Shown in pieces: positions 26,425 through 35,104 of a stretch of DNA of 64,000 nucleotides. Every line of letters starts with the position of its first letter. Within the stretch, counting starts at the first letter, position 1. The stretch spans positions 744,001 through 808,000 of the forward strand of contig OZ243044.1 in NCBI GenBank assembly GCA_965212135.1, given 5' to 3'. A program made the position numbers and the translations under genes. The stretch is from Bin75 sp965212135. Its GTDB lineage: Bacteria; Nitrospirota; Nitrospiria; Nitrospirales; UBA8639. The notes under the pieces are model-generated. The model ran no database searches, was not told where the DNA came from, and saw nothing but the letters and a program-made list of their open reading frames with translations.

Positions 26425-27033
26425 TCATTGTAAATTCCTCGGGACAATACGGGACCGCAGGGTAAACGTCCGATAGCCATCGTTCTCCTGATAGCGGCTG
26501 TCGGCATGTTCGGACCGGGCCGTCACCCGCACGTCAACCGCCCGAATGCTCGACGCATGCGCGGTGGGGCGTCCCAGAACGTCAAGACAGGCAAAGCTCA
26601 AGGATTCGATATGATCCGCCACGGGTTGTCGGCCTCCCGCTCCCACTTTGCGTCGCAGCGTGGACGTTGTGTCATCATACAGATAGGTGATTGATTCTTT
26701 GGAATCTGTCAACACGCCGTTCCCATTCAAATCAGCCTGAATCCGCAACTCCGCCGGTCGGCAGGTAAGCCCATCAAAATCATTCGAGAGATCGGCATCC
26801 CGATTCCCTCCCATGGGATCGTATCCGGCCATGCGAATTTCCCTGGCCATCATATCCAAAGCGGCCCGAGCGGTTTGCTGCATCGCCAACGCGTCCTCTT
26901 GCACAACCTGCTGCCTGACCTGCATGAGATGCACACCATAGACCGCACCAATGGTAATCATGCCCACCGCCAGAGCCACCAGCAATTCCGTTAAGGTGAC
27001 GCCTCGTTGATGCTTCGGGTCTTCGGAGTCCAT
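26425..27033 (-). CDS. PilW-like minor pilin
   Basis: This 202-residue protein has a prepilin leader and cleavage region (RGVTLTELLVALAVGMITIG, Glu at +5) and a PilW-type helix (QQTARAALDMMAREIRMAGYDPM). PilW-family proteins are minor pilins that prime type IV pilus assembly. It overlaps no neighbour but lies six bases after the PilV-like gene, so the two are in one unit. The prepilin peptidase gene is 970 bases upstream. Confidence 0.85.
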   Translation of the reverse strand: MDSEDPKHQRGVTLTELLVALAVGMITIGAVYGVHLMQVRQQVVQEDALAMQQTARAALDMMAREIRMAGYDPMGGNRDADLSNDFDGLTCRPAELRIQADLNGNGVLTDSKESITYLYDDTTSTLRRKVGAGGRQPVADHIESLSFACLDVLGRPTAHASSIRAVDVRVTARSEHADSRYQENDGYRTFTLRSRIVPRNLQ

Positions 27034-27039
27034 CTGTTG

Positions 27040-27438
27040 CTACCGCGTGAGAATGGTGGAAACAACCACGGAATGGCGGTCGTCCGCCCACCACACCGTG
27101 ACCGTCGCGGTGTGCAACCCCGGAACGGGCCGGTTGGGCTCAAAACGGAATACCCGTTTATATAAAGGAAAATCGGGGATGTCGTCATAGTCTTCCGTCA
27201 CGGCAATGGGACCTGCTCCCGCGGCGCCGCCGGTTCCTTGCAACGTTTCAAGTCTCTCCTGAGCCAGGGTCACGGCGGTGGTGAGACGCTGGCTCGCCGC
27301 CACTCCCCTGCTCGCCGTGACGGCCAACCCGGACAAGGCCAGCAAGGCGACAAAGACAAGCCCCATGGCAATGACCGCCTCCAGAAGGGTGATGCCCTTC
27401 CGATCGCTTACGAAACGCCCGAGGGTTCTGTATCGCAC
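27040..27438 (-). CDS. PilV-like minor pilin
   Basis: This 132-residue protein has the prepilin sequence KGITLLEAVIAMGLVFVALL, with Glu at +5 after the cleavage Gly. A helix (TTAVTLAQERLETLQ) follows, then a C-terminal beta region ending STILTR. The sequence is typical of PilV/GspI-like minor pilins. It is 12 bases after the FimT/GspH-like gene and 6 bases before the PilW-like gene. Confidence 0.82.
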   Translation of the reverse strand: MRYRTLGRFVSDRKGITLLEAVIAMGLVFVALLALSGLAVTASRGVAASQRLTTAVTLAQERLETLQGTGGAAGAGPIAVTEDYDDIPDFPLYKRVFRFEPNRPVPGLHTATVTVWWADDRHSVVVSTILTR

Positions 27439-27450
27439 TATGCGTCGTCC

Positions 27451-28044
27451 TTATGAAGGGGGCTTGATTTTCACACGACCCGTGATACTGACGGTAATCT
27501 TTTTTTCTCCCGCCGTATTGGTCACCTTGACCGTGGCAAGACTGGAAGCGGTACCTCGAGGACGAAAAATTGGATTACTATTGGATTGAATCGTGACGCC
27601 CGGGAAATCCTCCAGGATTGATCGGTGCTCCAATGCCTCGCCGGGATCGGCTCGTCCGTTATTGTTGTCATCATCCAGAATATCGTAATGCCGAGAGTCC
27701 GAGAACAGGACGCGGACTCTGTTGCCCTGCCTGACGGCTTGCGCCCTCGCCGCCAGGAGATCCGCCCGCATTTGCCGAACCGCGCCATTCAGGCGATAGT
27801 GCGGCAGTTGCGAGGCCAGCCAGATTCCGCTCAACCCCAACACGACGCCCAGAATACCAAGCACTATTAATAATTCCGTCAGCGTATATCCCGCAGTTCC
27901 AGGCGTCGGGCGGACGGAATGCCGTCTGTCCGGCCGTTTGCGCGAAGCATGCCGCACGGCGGCATGACCGGGTTCACGAGGGTTCCCGTGTAATGCGTTT
28001 CTTACCAAAACATGTCCTCGTACATTCCGAACACTTCCCGACAA
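27451..28044 (-). CDS. FimT/GspH-like minor pilin
   Basis: The frame encodes up to 197 residues. The type III signal region AGYTLTELLIVLGILGVVLG lies about residue 52. After it come a helix with MRADLLAARAQAVRQGNRV, typical of FimT/GspH pseudopilins, and a beta-rich tail. The leader from 28044 is unusually long; a GTG at 27957 gives a leader of about 23 residues and is perhaps more likely. The 5' end overlaps the prepilin peptidase gene. It is the first pilin gene of the cluster. Confidence 0.78.
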   Translation of the reverse strand: MSGSVRNVRGHVLVRNALHGNPREPGHAAVRHASRKRPDRRHSVRPTPGTAGYTLTELLIVLGILGVVLGLSGIWLASQLPHYRLNGAVRQMRADLLAARAQAVRQGNRVRVLFSDSRHYDILDDDNNNGRADPGEALEHRSILEDFPGVTIQSNSNPIFRPRGTASSLATVKVTNTAGEKKITVSITGRVKIKPPS

Positions 28045-28778
28045 AAGAACAGCGACACCACGGCCCCCGCGGCCAAAAACGGACCAAACGCCAGATATTG
28101 ACCTCGCTCCATGCGATGGAAGGCCATGAGACCAACACCCACGACGGCACCCGACAGGGTGGCCAGAAACAGGGTCAGGACCACACTCTGCCAGCCCAGA
28201 AAAGCGCCGATCATCGCAAGGAATTTAATATCGCCGCCGCCCAGTCCTTCCTTGCCAAACAGATACGGGCTGAAGATCGCGATGATCCAGAGAATCCCAC
28301 CTCCCAATAACACGCCGGTCACTGAACCGACCCACCCCACCGGCAACATGAATGCCGACGCCAGCAAGCCCAGGATCATTCCCGGAAGCACAATGACATC
28401 AGGAATCATAAAATGCTCGAAATCAATCATCGTCACGACCAGCAGGGCGGACAAAAACAGCGCGTACACGAGCGCATTTGCGCTGACTCCAAAGTGGCAG
28501 ACCACGGCCAGATACCCCAGTCCGTTCACACATTCCACAAGGGGATACCGCCATGCAATCTTTCTCCCGCACCGGCGGCATTGGGCGCGCAACCATAAAA
28601 AATTCAAGAGAGGAACGTTGTCGAACCATCGAATGGGCTGCCTGCATCGCGGGCAATGAGAGCCCGGCCACATAACGGACTGTCCCTGTGGGACCCTTAC
28701 GATACACACATTAAGGAAACTCCCTATGACCACACCCACCACAAACACCAAGATATAGAGGCCGAGTGCGTCCATCAT
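28002..28778 (-). CDS. pilD: Type IV prepilin peptidase/N-methyltransferase
   Basis: This 258-residue protein has multiple membrane helices and two zinc CxxC pairs in the cytoplasmic loop (CPRC and CRRC). It also has the two catalytic aspartates of the peptidase, in VTMIDFEH and GLGGGDIKFLA. It cleaves prepilin leaders and N-methylates the new N-terminus. It lies at the head of the minor pilin cluster, on the minus strand, and its 3' end overlaps the FimT/GspH-like frame. The 160 bases upstream, between it and the LuxR-like gene, are AT-rich and should hold divergent promoters. Confidence 0.93.
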   Translation of the reverse strand: MMDALGLYILVFVVGVVIGSFLNVCIVRVPQGQSVMWPGSHCPRCRQPIRWFDNVPLLNFLWLRAQCRRCGRKIAWRYPLVECVNGLGYLAVVCHFGVSANALVYALFLSALLVVTMIDFEHFMIPDVIVLPGMILGLLASAFMLPVGWVGSVTGVLLGGGILWIIAIFSPYLFGKEGLGGGDIKFLAMIGAFLGWQSVVLTLFLATLSGAVVGVGLMAFHRMERGQYLAFGPFLAAGAVVSLFFCREVFGMYEDMFW

Positions 28779-28962
28779 TCTATATTTCGTGAATCAACGA
28801 ACACCGCCGTCTCTCGCATATAATACGTACTTCGTGCGCTTTGCTTTTCGGCGAACGCACTGCTAGTATTACCTACATAATTTATCTTGAGAAAACATTC
28901 GGTGATCACGGTCATCAATGGCCTGACAAACGAAAACGATGCCCACTGGAGACCTGCTCCCC

Positions 28963-29181
28963 ATGAAACGAAAACGCCCGGAAGCCCTCACCGAACGGGA
29001 ACAGGAAATTCTGCAACTGATTTGGTCCGGTCTGAAAAATAAAGAAATCGCCGAGCATCTCAAAATCAGCGTCAAAACCGTGGAGGCACATCGTGCCAAT
29101 ATGATGAAAAAAGTACGGGTGTCCAATGCCGCCCAACTCTTAAACGCGGCCATTCAGGAAGGACTTATTCAGATCCGGTAA
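28963..29181 (+). CDS. Stand-alone LuxR-type helix-turn-helix protein, about 72 residues
   Basis: The protein is essentially only the LuxR/GerE DNA-binding domain: LTEREQEILQLIWSGLKNKE, IAEHLKISVKTVEAHR and NMMKKVRVSNAAQLLNAA. No receiver or sensor domain precedes it. The ATG at 28963 is preferred; a second ATG is at 28939. It is divergent from pilD, so regulation of the pilin cluster is a possibility but only an inference. The 3' end overlaps rlmB tail-to-tail by 17 bases. Confidence 0.82.
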   Translation: MKRKRPEALTEREQEILQLIWSGLKNKEIAEHLKISVKTVEAHRANMMKKVRVSNAAQLLNAAIQEGLIQIR

Positions 29182-29920
29182 CGGTTTTTATGCCCGCCAT
29201 CCGTTGACGCACGGCTTCATACGCCACCACCGCCACACTTGCCGAAACGTTGAGCGACTTGACTTGTCCGCGTATGGGAATGCGGGCTTGAGCGTGACAT
29301 TTCTCAAGAATTCCGGGTCGGAGTCCTCTTCCTTCTCCTCCAAACACCAGCAAGGTCGGTCCCCTGAAATCCAGATCGGTATAGAGCCGTCGGGCTTGAG
29401 GATCGAAGGCCACGGCGTTCACTCCGCCATCCTGTACGCGTTCAATCAATTTGCCAAGATTACCGCACCGCGCCACACGCACATATTCCACGGCTCCGGC
29501 GGACGCACGGGCCACACTCGCCGTTAAGCCCACCGACCGGCGATCAGGAATAAACACCCCATGAATGCCGGCCAGGTCAACTGTTCGTAGAATCGCCCCA
29601 AAATTTTGAGGATCTTCCACTCCGTCCAGCGCAAGCAAGAACCCCGGCTCCGATTGTCGCGCCGCATACACAAGGACTTCATCTTCAGACGCATAGGATT
29701 TGGCGGCCACCAGACCAACCACTCCCTGATGCTTGCCGGATGGGACCAGCCGGTCGAGTTGCTCACGCGGTTGAACCTGAAGAGGAATACCCTGGATTTT
29801 GGCAAAACGGATAATGTGAGAAAATTGACGATTCCGGTGAGCCAGCAGGATTTTCACAAAACTGCGCGACCCGGACCGGAGAGCCTCCATGACCGCGTGA
29901 ATCCCAAACAGCGGACCCAC
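29165..29920 (-). CDS. rlmB: 23S rRNA (guanosine-2'-O-)-methyltransferase RlmB-like (TrmH/SpoU family)
   Basis: The frame encodes 251 residues. The N-terminal substrate domain (GIHAVMEALRSG) is followed by a SPOUT knot domain with the family motifs: GVEDPQNFGAILRT, VFGGEGRGLRP and VKSLNVSASVAVVAYEA. It methylates the 2'-O of a conserved 23S rRNA guanosine by family. A GTG start at 29920 lies four bases beyond the cysS stop and fits the normal length. The frame is open upstream to 30307 inside cysS, which is not real coding. The two genes are consecutive in one operon. Confidence 0.88.
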   Translation of the reverse strand: MGPLFGIHAVMEALRSGSRSFVKILLAHRNRQFSHIIRFAKIQGIPLQVQPREQLDRLVPSGKHQGVVGLVAAKSYASEDEVLVYAARQSEPGFLLALDGVEDPQNFGAILRTVDLAGIHGVFIPDRRSVGLTASVARASAGAVEYVRVARCGNLGKLIERVQDGGVNAVAFDPQARRLYTDLDFRGPTLLVFGGEGRGLRPGILEKCHAQARIPIRGQVKSLNVSASVAVVAYEAVRQRMAGIKTVTGSE

Positions 29921-29924
29921 GGCC

Positions 29925-31385
29925 TCACCGCTTCCACCTGGTGCTCCCGTCCGGTCGGTCCTCAAGGAAGACCCCTTTGGCCGCCAGGGCTTCCCGAATT
30001 TGGTCCGAGACGGCAAAGTCCCGCCGTACTCTCGCCTGGGCCCTTTGTTGGATTTGTTCCTGAATCCACTCATCAGTGCACTCCTGTTCGGCGGGTTTTC
30101 GGAATCGGTCCGCGCCAAAAGCCAACTCGCGAAACACCCATTCTTTTTCGTTGAGTTGAAACAAGCCCAACGGCGCGCCGCATCGTCGAAAGATTTCGCG
30201 AGCTTCCCGCCGCTCCCGCTCGGAAAGACCCGCCTGCTGGACCTGGTTGACCTCGGCTCGAAGCTGCTGAAATTCCGCCAACGCCCTAGGCGTATTGATA
30301 TCATCATCCATGGCGTCCTCGAAAGCCTTTTGAAATCCGGTCACGGTCTTCCTGAAAGAAGCCCGGGGTTCGGAACACCGATGAGACGTCTCGGACAGAC
30401 GGATAAAAAGGTCATAGATATTGTCCAACGCGGATTTGGCTTCCGCCACGACAGGATTGGAAAAATTCACGTCGCCACGATACTGGGTTGAAAGCAGAAA
30501 GTACCGTAACGCCTCGGCCGTCACGGGTTCCGGACAATTTGACCGATCGAACACTTCTCGCACCGTAAAAAAATTTCCCAATGACTTTGACATCTTTTCT
30601 TCGTCAATGGTGACGAATCCATGATGCACCCAGTACCGGGCAAACGCCTGTTCGGTCGCGGCATACGATTGCGCAATTTCATTTTCATGGTGAGGAAAAA
30701 TGAGATCCTTGCCGCCGCCGTGAATATCAAAGACGGGCCCCAAATGATGCACGGACATCGCCGAACACTCGATATGCCAGCCGGGCCGGCCTTGGCTCCA
30801 GGGACTGTCCCATGCCGGCTCCCCCGGTTTGGCCGCTTTCCACAACGCAAAGTCCAGAGGATCCTGTTTTCGTTCATCCACTTCGACTCTCGCCCCTGCT
30901 TGCAGGTCTTCGCCGTGACGTTTCCCCAAACGGCCATACCGAGGAAAGGCCGATACGCGATAATAGACGTTGCCATCAACCTGATAGGCAAATCCTCTTT
31001 CCATCATCGCCTGGATCATACGAATCATTTCCGGCATGTGGGCCGTTGCCCGCGGTTCAACGTCCGGAACGCCAACGCCCAATCTCTTCATGTCGCGGTC
31101 ATACGCCCGCACGTATGTGTCGGCCACGGCATCCCAGGGAATGCCTTCCTCCGCCGCCCGGTTGATAATTTTATCATCCACGTCGGTGAAATTTTTGACA
31201 TAGGTGACGTCATAGCCCCGATACATGAGGTAACGCCGCAACACATCAAAGACGATCGCACTGCGAGCATGCCCCATATGACATTCATCATACACGGTCA
31301 CGCCACAGACGTAGAGCCCGACCATGGGAGGGGCAAGCGGGATGAATGGCTCCTTTTGATCCGTCAGGGTGTTAAAAATTTTCAC
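29925..31385 (-). CDS. cysS: Cysteinyl-tRNA synthetase
   Basis: This 486-residue class I synthetase has the zinc/Cys site (YVCGVTVYDECHMGHARS, holding the HMGH form of HIGH), WHIECSAM and the KMSKSLGNF catalytic loop. It charges tRNA-Cys. The ATG overlaps the stop of the downstream-numbered YqaA-like gene, here transcriptionally upstream (ATGA, 31382-31385). It precedes rlmB by four bases. It is complete and normal in length. Confidence 0.97.
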   Translation of the reverse strand: MKIFNTLTDQKEPFIPLAPPMVGLYVCGVTVYDECHMGHARSAIVFDVLRRYLMYRGYDVTYVKNFTDVDDKIINRAAEEGIPWDAVADTYVRAYDRDMKRLGVGVPDVEPRATAHMPEMIRMIQAMMERGFAYQVDGNVYYRVSAFPRYGRLGKRHGEDLQAGARVEVDERKQDPLDFALWKAAKPGEPAWDSPWSQGRPGWHIECSAMSVHHLGPVFDIHGGGKDLIFPHHENEIAQSYAATEQAFARYWVHHGFVTIDEEKMSKSLGNFFTVREVFDRSNCPEPVTAEALRYFLLSTQYRGDVNFSNPVVAEAKSALDNIYDLFIRLSETSHRCSEPRASFRKTVTGFQKAFEDAMDDDINTPRALAEFQQLRAEVNQVQQAGLSERERREAREIFRRCGAPLGLFQLNEKEWVFRELAFGADRFRKPAEQECTDEWIQEQIQQRAQARVRRDFAVSDQIREALAAKGVFLEDRPDGSTRWKR

Positions 31386-32002
31386 GGATATTTCACATTG
31401 GAAGTGGACGAAGCGGAGTGGCGCGGGGATTTTTTCATATACAAGGTGATGATCCAGAATCCCAGACCGAGTAACACCACGAAAACGATGGTAAACAGAT
31501 TAAAGTATTGCTCAAGAACCGCTTGAACCCACGGACCCAACAGCTGCAGCATCCCGGCCACCAGAAAAAACCTGGCGCCGCGACTGATCAGAGACGCCGT
31601 GACGAATACCCGGAAATTAACATAAAACGCACCGGCGCCGACGGTAAACACTTTATAGGGCACAGGCGTCAGGCCTGCAATCAGGATGGCCCATCCCTCA
31701 TGTCGCTCAAACACGTCATGGGTCTTCGAGACGCGGTCGTGGCCCATCAGACGCAACAGAAGCGGTTTTCCTCCCAACTTCCCGATGAGATAGCCAAACA
31801 TGCCGCCTAGGACTGAACCGACCGTGGCAATCGCGGCGTAATACATGCCCCATGACGGATTCCCCAACGTTAACGCCATGAGCAAAACATCGGGGGGAAG
31901 CGGGAAGAAGGACGACTCCGCAAACGCGAGGAGAAATAAGGCAGAGTCCGCAGACGGAGATTCAGACCATGACAACGTCCATTGATAGAGTTCCCGGACC
32001 AT
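31382..32002 (-). CDS. YqaA/DedA-like membrane protein (VTT domain)
   Basis: A 206-residue protein with four or five hydrophobic helices and the VTT-domain motifs FAESSFFPLPPDVLLMAL, GSVLGGMFGYLIG and ILIAGLTPVPYKVFTVGAGA. YqaA and DedA proteins are inner-membrane transport-like proteins linked to lipid or ion handling, but the substrate is uncertain. The ATG is preceded by surE (gap about 20 bases) and its stop overlaps the cysS start, so surE, this gene, cysS and rlmB are probably one operon. Confidence 0.88.
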   Translation of the reverse strand: MVRELYQWTLSWSESPSADSALFLLAFAESSFFPLPPDVLLMALTLGNPSWGMYYAAIATVGSVLGGMFGYLIGKLGGKPLLLRLMGHDRVSKTHDVFERHEGWAILIAGLTPVPYKVFTVGAGAFYVNFRVFVTASLISRGARFFLVAGMLQLLGPWVQAVLEQYFNLFTIVFVVLLGLGFWIITLYMKKSPRHSASSTSNVKYP

Positions 32003-32021
32003 TGTGTCCCGTCAGCGCCGC

Positions 32022-32801
32022 TTAGGAGGTCTTCAACGTTTTCATCCACCGTGACAGCCTGGATTCCCACGACTTCAGGGTTGTCAGGGCGCGGTATTGC
32101 GTCATGTCAAAATGGAGCGGAGTCAGGGATATGTTGTTGGCCGCGATGGCGTCCGCGTCGGAACGCCCGCGTCGATTCCACGTCACTTGTTCCCCCGCCA
32201 CCCAATAGTATTCCCCGCCACGCGGATCAATTTTTTCAATAACGGAGTTTTGATAACGCCGCCGACTTAACGAGGTGATTTGCACCCCTTGCAAGTCTTG
32301 AGCCGGAACGTCGGGAACGTTGACGTTGACGAAAGTGTCGGTGGGCAATCCATCTTTCAAAACCAGCTTTGCCACCTCGACCGAGACATGGGCCGCCGCT
32401 TGAAACCGAAATCTTTTCAGACCATCCAGCGAGACGGCGATTGAGGGAATGCCGAGGATTGTGCCTTCGAGCGCCGCGGCCACGGTTCCGGAATTTGTCA
32501 CATCATCACCAAGATTCAGCCCCTTGTTAATCCCGGAGACCAGCAAATGTATCGGATGATCCTTAAGCGCCCGTCCCGCGCCCAAGATCACACAATCCGA
32601 AGGGGTGCCGTTCACCGAGAAGACCTGCCGACTCACTCGCTTCAATCTCAGTGGCTTGTGCAGAGTAATGGCTCGACCCATGGCGTTTTGCGGTCGCTCG
32701 GGAGCCACGACCCACACATCGCCCAGCTTCTTCAACTGTTTGGCAAGGGCGTGGAGACCCGGAGAGTCTATGCCATCATCATTGACGACTAATATGTTCA
32801 T
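32022..32801 (-). CDS. surE: 5'-nucleotidase SurE
   Basis: This 259-residue protein starts MNILVVNDDGIDSPGL. The DD pair and Asn in VSGINKGLNLGDDVTNSG are the metal/active-site residues of SurE, a phosphatase of nucleoside 5'-monophosphates linked to stationary-phase survival. ATG at 32801 is the family start; a longer form from 32819 is possible. It is first in the surE-yqaA-cysS-rlmB run. A strong hairpin separates it from the oxidoreductase genes upstream. Confidence 0.95.
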   Translation of the reverse strand: MNILVVNDDGIDSPGLHALAKQLKKLGDVWVVAPERPQNAMGRAITLHKPLRLKRVSRQVFSVNGTPSDCVILGAGRALKDHPIHLLVSGINKGLNLGDDVTNSGTVAAALEGTILGIPSIAVSLDGLKRFRFQAAAHVSVEVAKLVLKDGLPTDTFVNVNVPDVPAQDLQGVQITSLSRRRYQNSVIEKIDPRGGEYYWVAGEQVTWNRRGRSDADAIAANNISLTPLHFDMTQYRALTTLKSWESRLSRWMKTLKTS

Positions 32802-32860
32802 CGTGGTGAGCAACGGCAACGCAAGACGTATCGGTCCGGACCGTTCTGGGACTTTGCAAT

Positions 32861-32899
32861 AAAAAAGCCGGCCTCAAAAAAATCGAGGCAGGCTTTTTT
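32861..32899 (-). terminator. Rho-independent terminator after the five-subunit oxidoreductase operon
   Basis: An inverted repeat AAAAAAGCC..CCTC/GAGG..GGCTTTTTT is centred on an A/T-rich loop. Runs of six A and six T at the ends make it usable from either strand. It lies 34 bases beyond the stop of the alpha-subunit gene and before the surE start, so its likely job is to end that operon. Confidence 0.85.
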
Positions 32900-32933
32900 G
32901 AAAAATTTCAAAAGACGACGTTGGAAAACTTTT

Positions 32934-34280
32934 TTAAATGTTTTGCATAAAGTGAGCAACGGCTTCCTGATCAACGGCTCCCATAATGGCGGAGGAAGCA
33001 ACCGTCGCCGATTTTTTCCCTGTGAGGCCACATTTAATCTCATCAAAAATCATCTCCACCGGCATAGACATTCCACCATACACATGAGGGCCCGCCACGA
33101 TTTTGGCTTGCGAGTACCCATAAATGGCCGTGGCTACGTCCTTGGCCAACCATCCGACGTAATTAAATTCAGGCACCACGATCAGCTTGGCGTTGGCGCA
33201 CAGTTTCCGCAATTCTCTGGTGGGAAACGGCCGAAGAGATTTGATTTTGATCAACCCCGCATGAATGTTTTTCTCCTTGCATATACGAATGGCTTCACGT
33301 GACTGGGCGGCGGCACTGCCCGACGCGATCAGAAGGACCTCGGCGCCCTCAACGTCTTTGGTCTCCACCAGTCCATCCATGTAAAGATCAATGTATTTTC
33401 GCGAACGCTCAACCGCGGCCCACACTTCCTGCTGCCACACGGCATGGATGTTGTATGCCATGAAATTTGATTTTTGCACGGGGGCGTCCCGCGACAACCT
33501 GGCCGGAGGGTTTTCAGCATCCAGGACGGGCACCGCGCCTCTCCAAGCTTCTCGTGGCGGTAATTTTAATCCTCGATCCTGCATCGTACAGTACCCACGG
33601 GCATGGGTCACAAAAAACCCGTCGCAACACACCCCAACGGGAAGCGTCACGTCATTCTTCTCACTGATCACGAAACCTTTCATAATATAATCAAACAGGT
33701 CCTGTTGATTTTCAGCATGAAAAACAATCATTCCGCAATTCAACAAATACGCAACTTCAATATTATCAGGCTGAATGGCCAGCGGCGCATTGACCACTCG
33801 GCAGGTAAACATGGCCACGGCGGGCAGACGATGCCCGGGCCATGAAGCAATGGGTTCAAGACCTCTCAGCGTTCCCGGACCAGCGGTGGCCGTAAAACAC
33901 CGCACTCCGGCACGGGACCCACCCGCAATAGCCGACATCACACCATATTCTTCTTCCCCTCGATAATATTCTTTGACGTACCCTTCCCCATAGAGGACCC
34001 CGATAAGCTGCATGGTTTCACTTTGGGGGGTAATGGGGTAGGCGATGGAGAGATCAACATTGGAACGGCGAACAGCTTCTTTCGCCGCCTCACTGCCCGT
34101 GATAAATTCTCTCTCACGCGGCGCTTCAAAAAACATATATTCAGGGGATACCGCCTTTTGCTTTTTGGCTTCCGCGTGAGGATCCTGTTTGACGCTTTGA
34201 CCGGAAGGCGCCGGAGCCGCACTGGTAATCGGATCACCTTGCGGATTGGTTTTGACTTCAGTTTCCAAGGCTTCACTCAT
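32934..34280 (-). CDS. forA: 2-oxoacid:ferredoxin oxidoreductase, alpha subunit (five-subunit type)
   Basis: This 448-residue protein has the pyruvate/2-oxoglutarate:ferredoxin oxidoreductase alpha fold (GSEAAKEAVRR, AYPITPQSETMQ, CFTATAGPGTLRGLE). It sits last in a beta-gamma-delta-epsilon-alpha operon of the five-subunit type known from Hydrogenobacter and Nitrospira. The first 58 residues or so are an unconserved Pro/Lys/Gln-rich leader. The substrate (2-oxoglutarate or pyruvate) cannot be decided from motifs alone. 2-oxoglutarate synthase is favoured because the other reductive TCA genes are close. Confidence 0.88.
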   Translation of the reverse strand: MSEALETEVKTNPQGDPITSAAPAPSGQSVKQDPHAEAKKQKAVSPEYMFFEAPREREFITGSEAAKEAVRRSNVDLSIAYPITPQSETMQLIGVLYGEGYVKEYYRGEEEYGVMSAIAGGSRAGVRCFTATAGPGTLRGLEPIASWPGHRLPAVAMFTCRVVNAPLAIQPDNIEVAYLLNCGMIVFHAENQQDLFDYIMKGFVISEKNDVTLPVGVCCDGFFVTHARGYCTMQDRGLKLPPREAWRGAVPVLDAENPPARLSRDAPVQKSNFMAYNIHAVWQQEVWAAVERSRKYIDLYMDGLVETKDVEGAEVLLIASGSAAAQSREAIRICKEKNIHAGLIKIKSLRPFPTRELRKLCANAKLIVVPEFNYVGWLAKDVATAIYGYSQAKIVAGPHVYGGMSMPVEMIFDEIKCGLTGKKSATVASSAIMGAVDQEAVAHFMQNI

Positions 34281-34345
34281 CGCTTATCCCCCCTATCATC
34301 CCCAGGCCAACAGGTCTTGAAATTCCGGTCTTAAAAACAGCGACG

Positions 34346-35104
34346 CTATCCTTCCCGCTGCATATTATCGGTTTTATGGCCAAACGCCGCCGCACTCGAA
34401 GCCCCCGCTTCTCCCAGCGAAATAGCTAACGGATTCGTGTGGAGCTTGCCCTCATGAACACGGGATTGCAGACCCGTGAATCTAACGTTCTCGCCGTTGT
34501 CCGGCAACTTCACCCCCATGGCCTCGCGAACGCGCTTAAAAACCTGCGCGACTTTTCGAATCTTGGCGGCGTCGGAATCCCGAACCGTAAACATCGCGTC
34601 TTCATGCCCCTGCTCCGCGCAAATGGCCGACGTCCAGCAATTTGTCCCGGCTCGAATCATTTTGAGCGTCAGATTGGCGTAATGACAATGCACCCCGACG
34701 AAAATACAAGCTTCGATTTTATTGCCCCAAATCGTGAGATTGGGATGATTCGGGTTGATCACTTCTTCGGGTTCGATTTTCGGATATTTGGGGCGATAAT
34801 CCGGCATCGGGATAATGAAGACATCCGGAATTTGGGCCGCAAGCTCCAAGATCGCCTTGGCTTTATCGGCCGCGTGGTCATTCCAATTCCATAACACCAA
34901 GGGGCCGGGGAAAATCGTCGCGTTCTTTCTCGTGAGCATGGTTCTGGCCATTTCTTCCATGGCCTTCTCTTCCCGCACTTCGTGGCCAAACATCAGCCCA
35001 TGCTCGGGTCTGGGGGGAAGAACGCCCAATTCCGCCGCGGAGGGTGGATGAAACCCCGCCGGACCCGGCTCAACGATTCTTTCCAAGTCGGCTATTTCCG
35101 TCAA
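34346..35104 (-). CDS. forE: 2-oxoacid:ferredoxin oxidoreductase, epsilon subunit
   Basis: The protein has 252 residues. It has no recognisable cofactor motif beyond a few cysteines, but it is the typical fifth protein of this operon type: HYANLTLKMIRAGTNCWTSA and FTGLQSRVHEGKLHTNPLA are its conserved blocks. Its role in the complex is not defined. The ATG overlaps the delta-subunit stop (ATGA, 35101-35104). The alpha gene starts 65 bases downstream. Confidence 0.75.
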   Translation of the reverse strand: MTEIADLERIVEPGPAGFHPPSAAELGVLPPRPEHGLMFGHEVREEKAMEEMARTMLTRKNATIFPGPLVLWNWNDHAADKAKAILELAAQIPDVFIIPMPDYRPKYPKIEPEEVINPNHPNLTIWGNKIEACIFVGVHCHYANLTLKMIRAGTNCWTSAICAEQGHEDAMFTVRDSDAAKIRKVAQVFKRVREAMGVKLPDNGENVRFTGLQSRVHEGKLHTNPLAISLGEAGASSAAAFGHKTDNMQREG

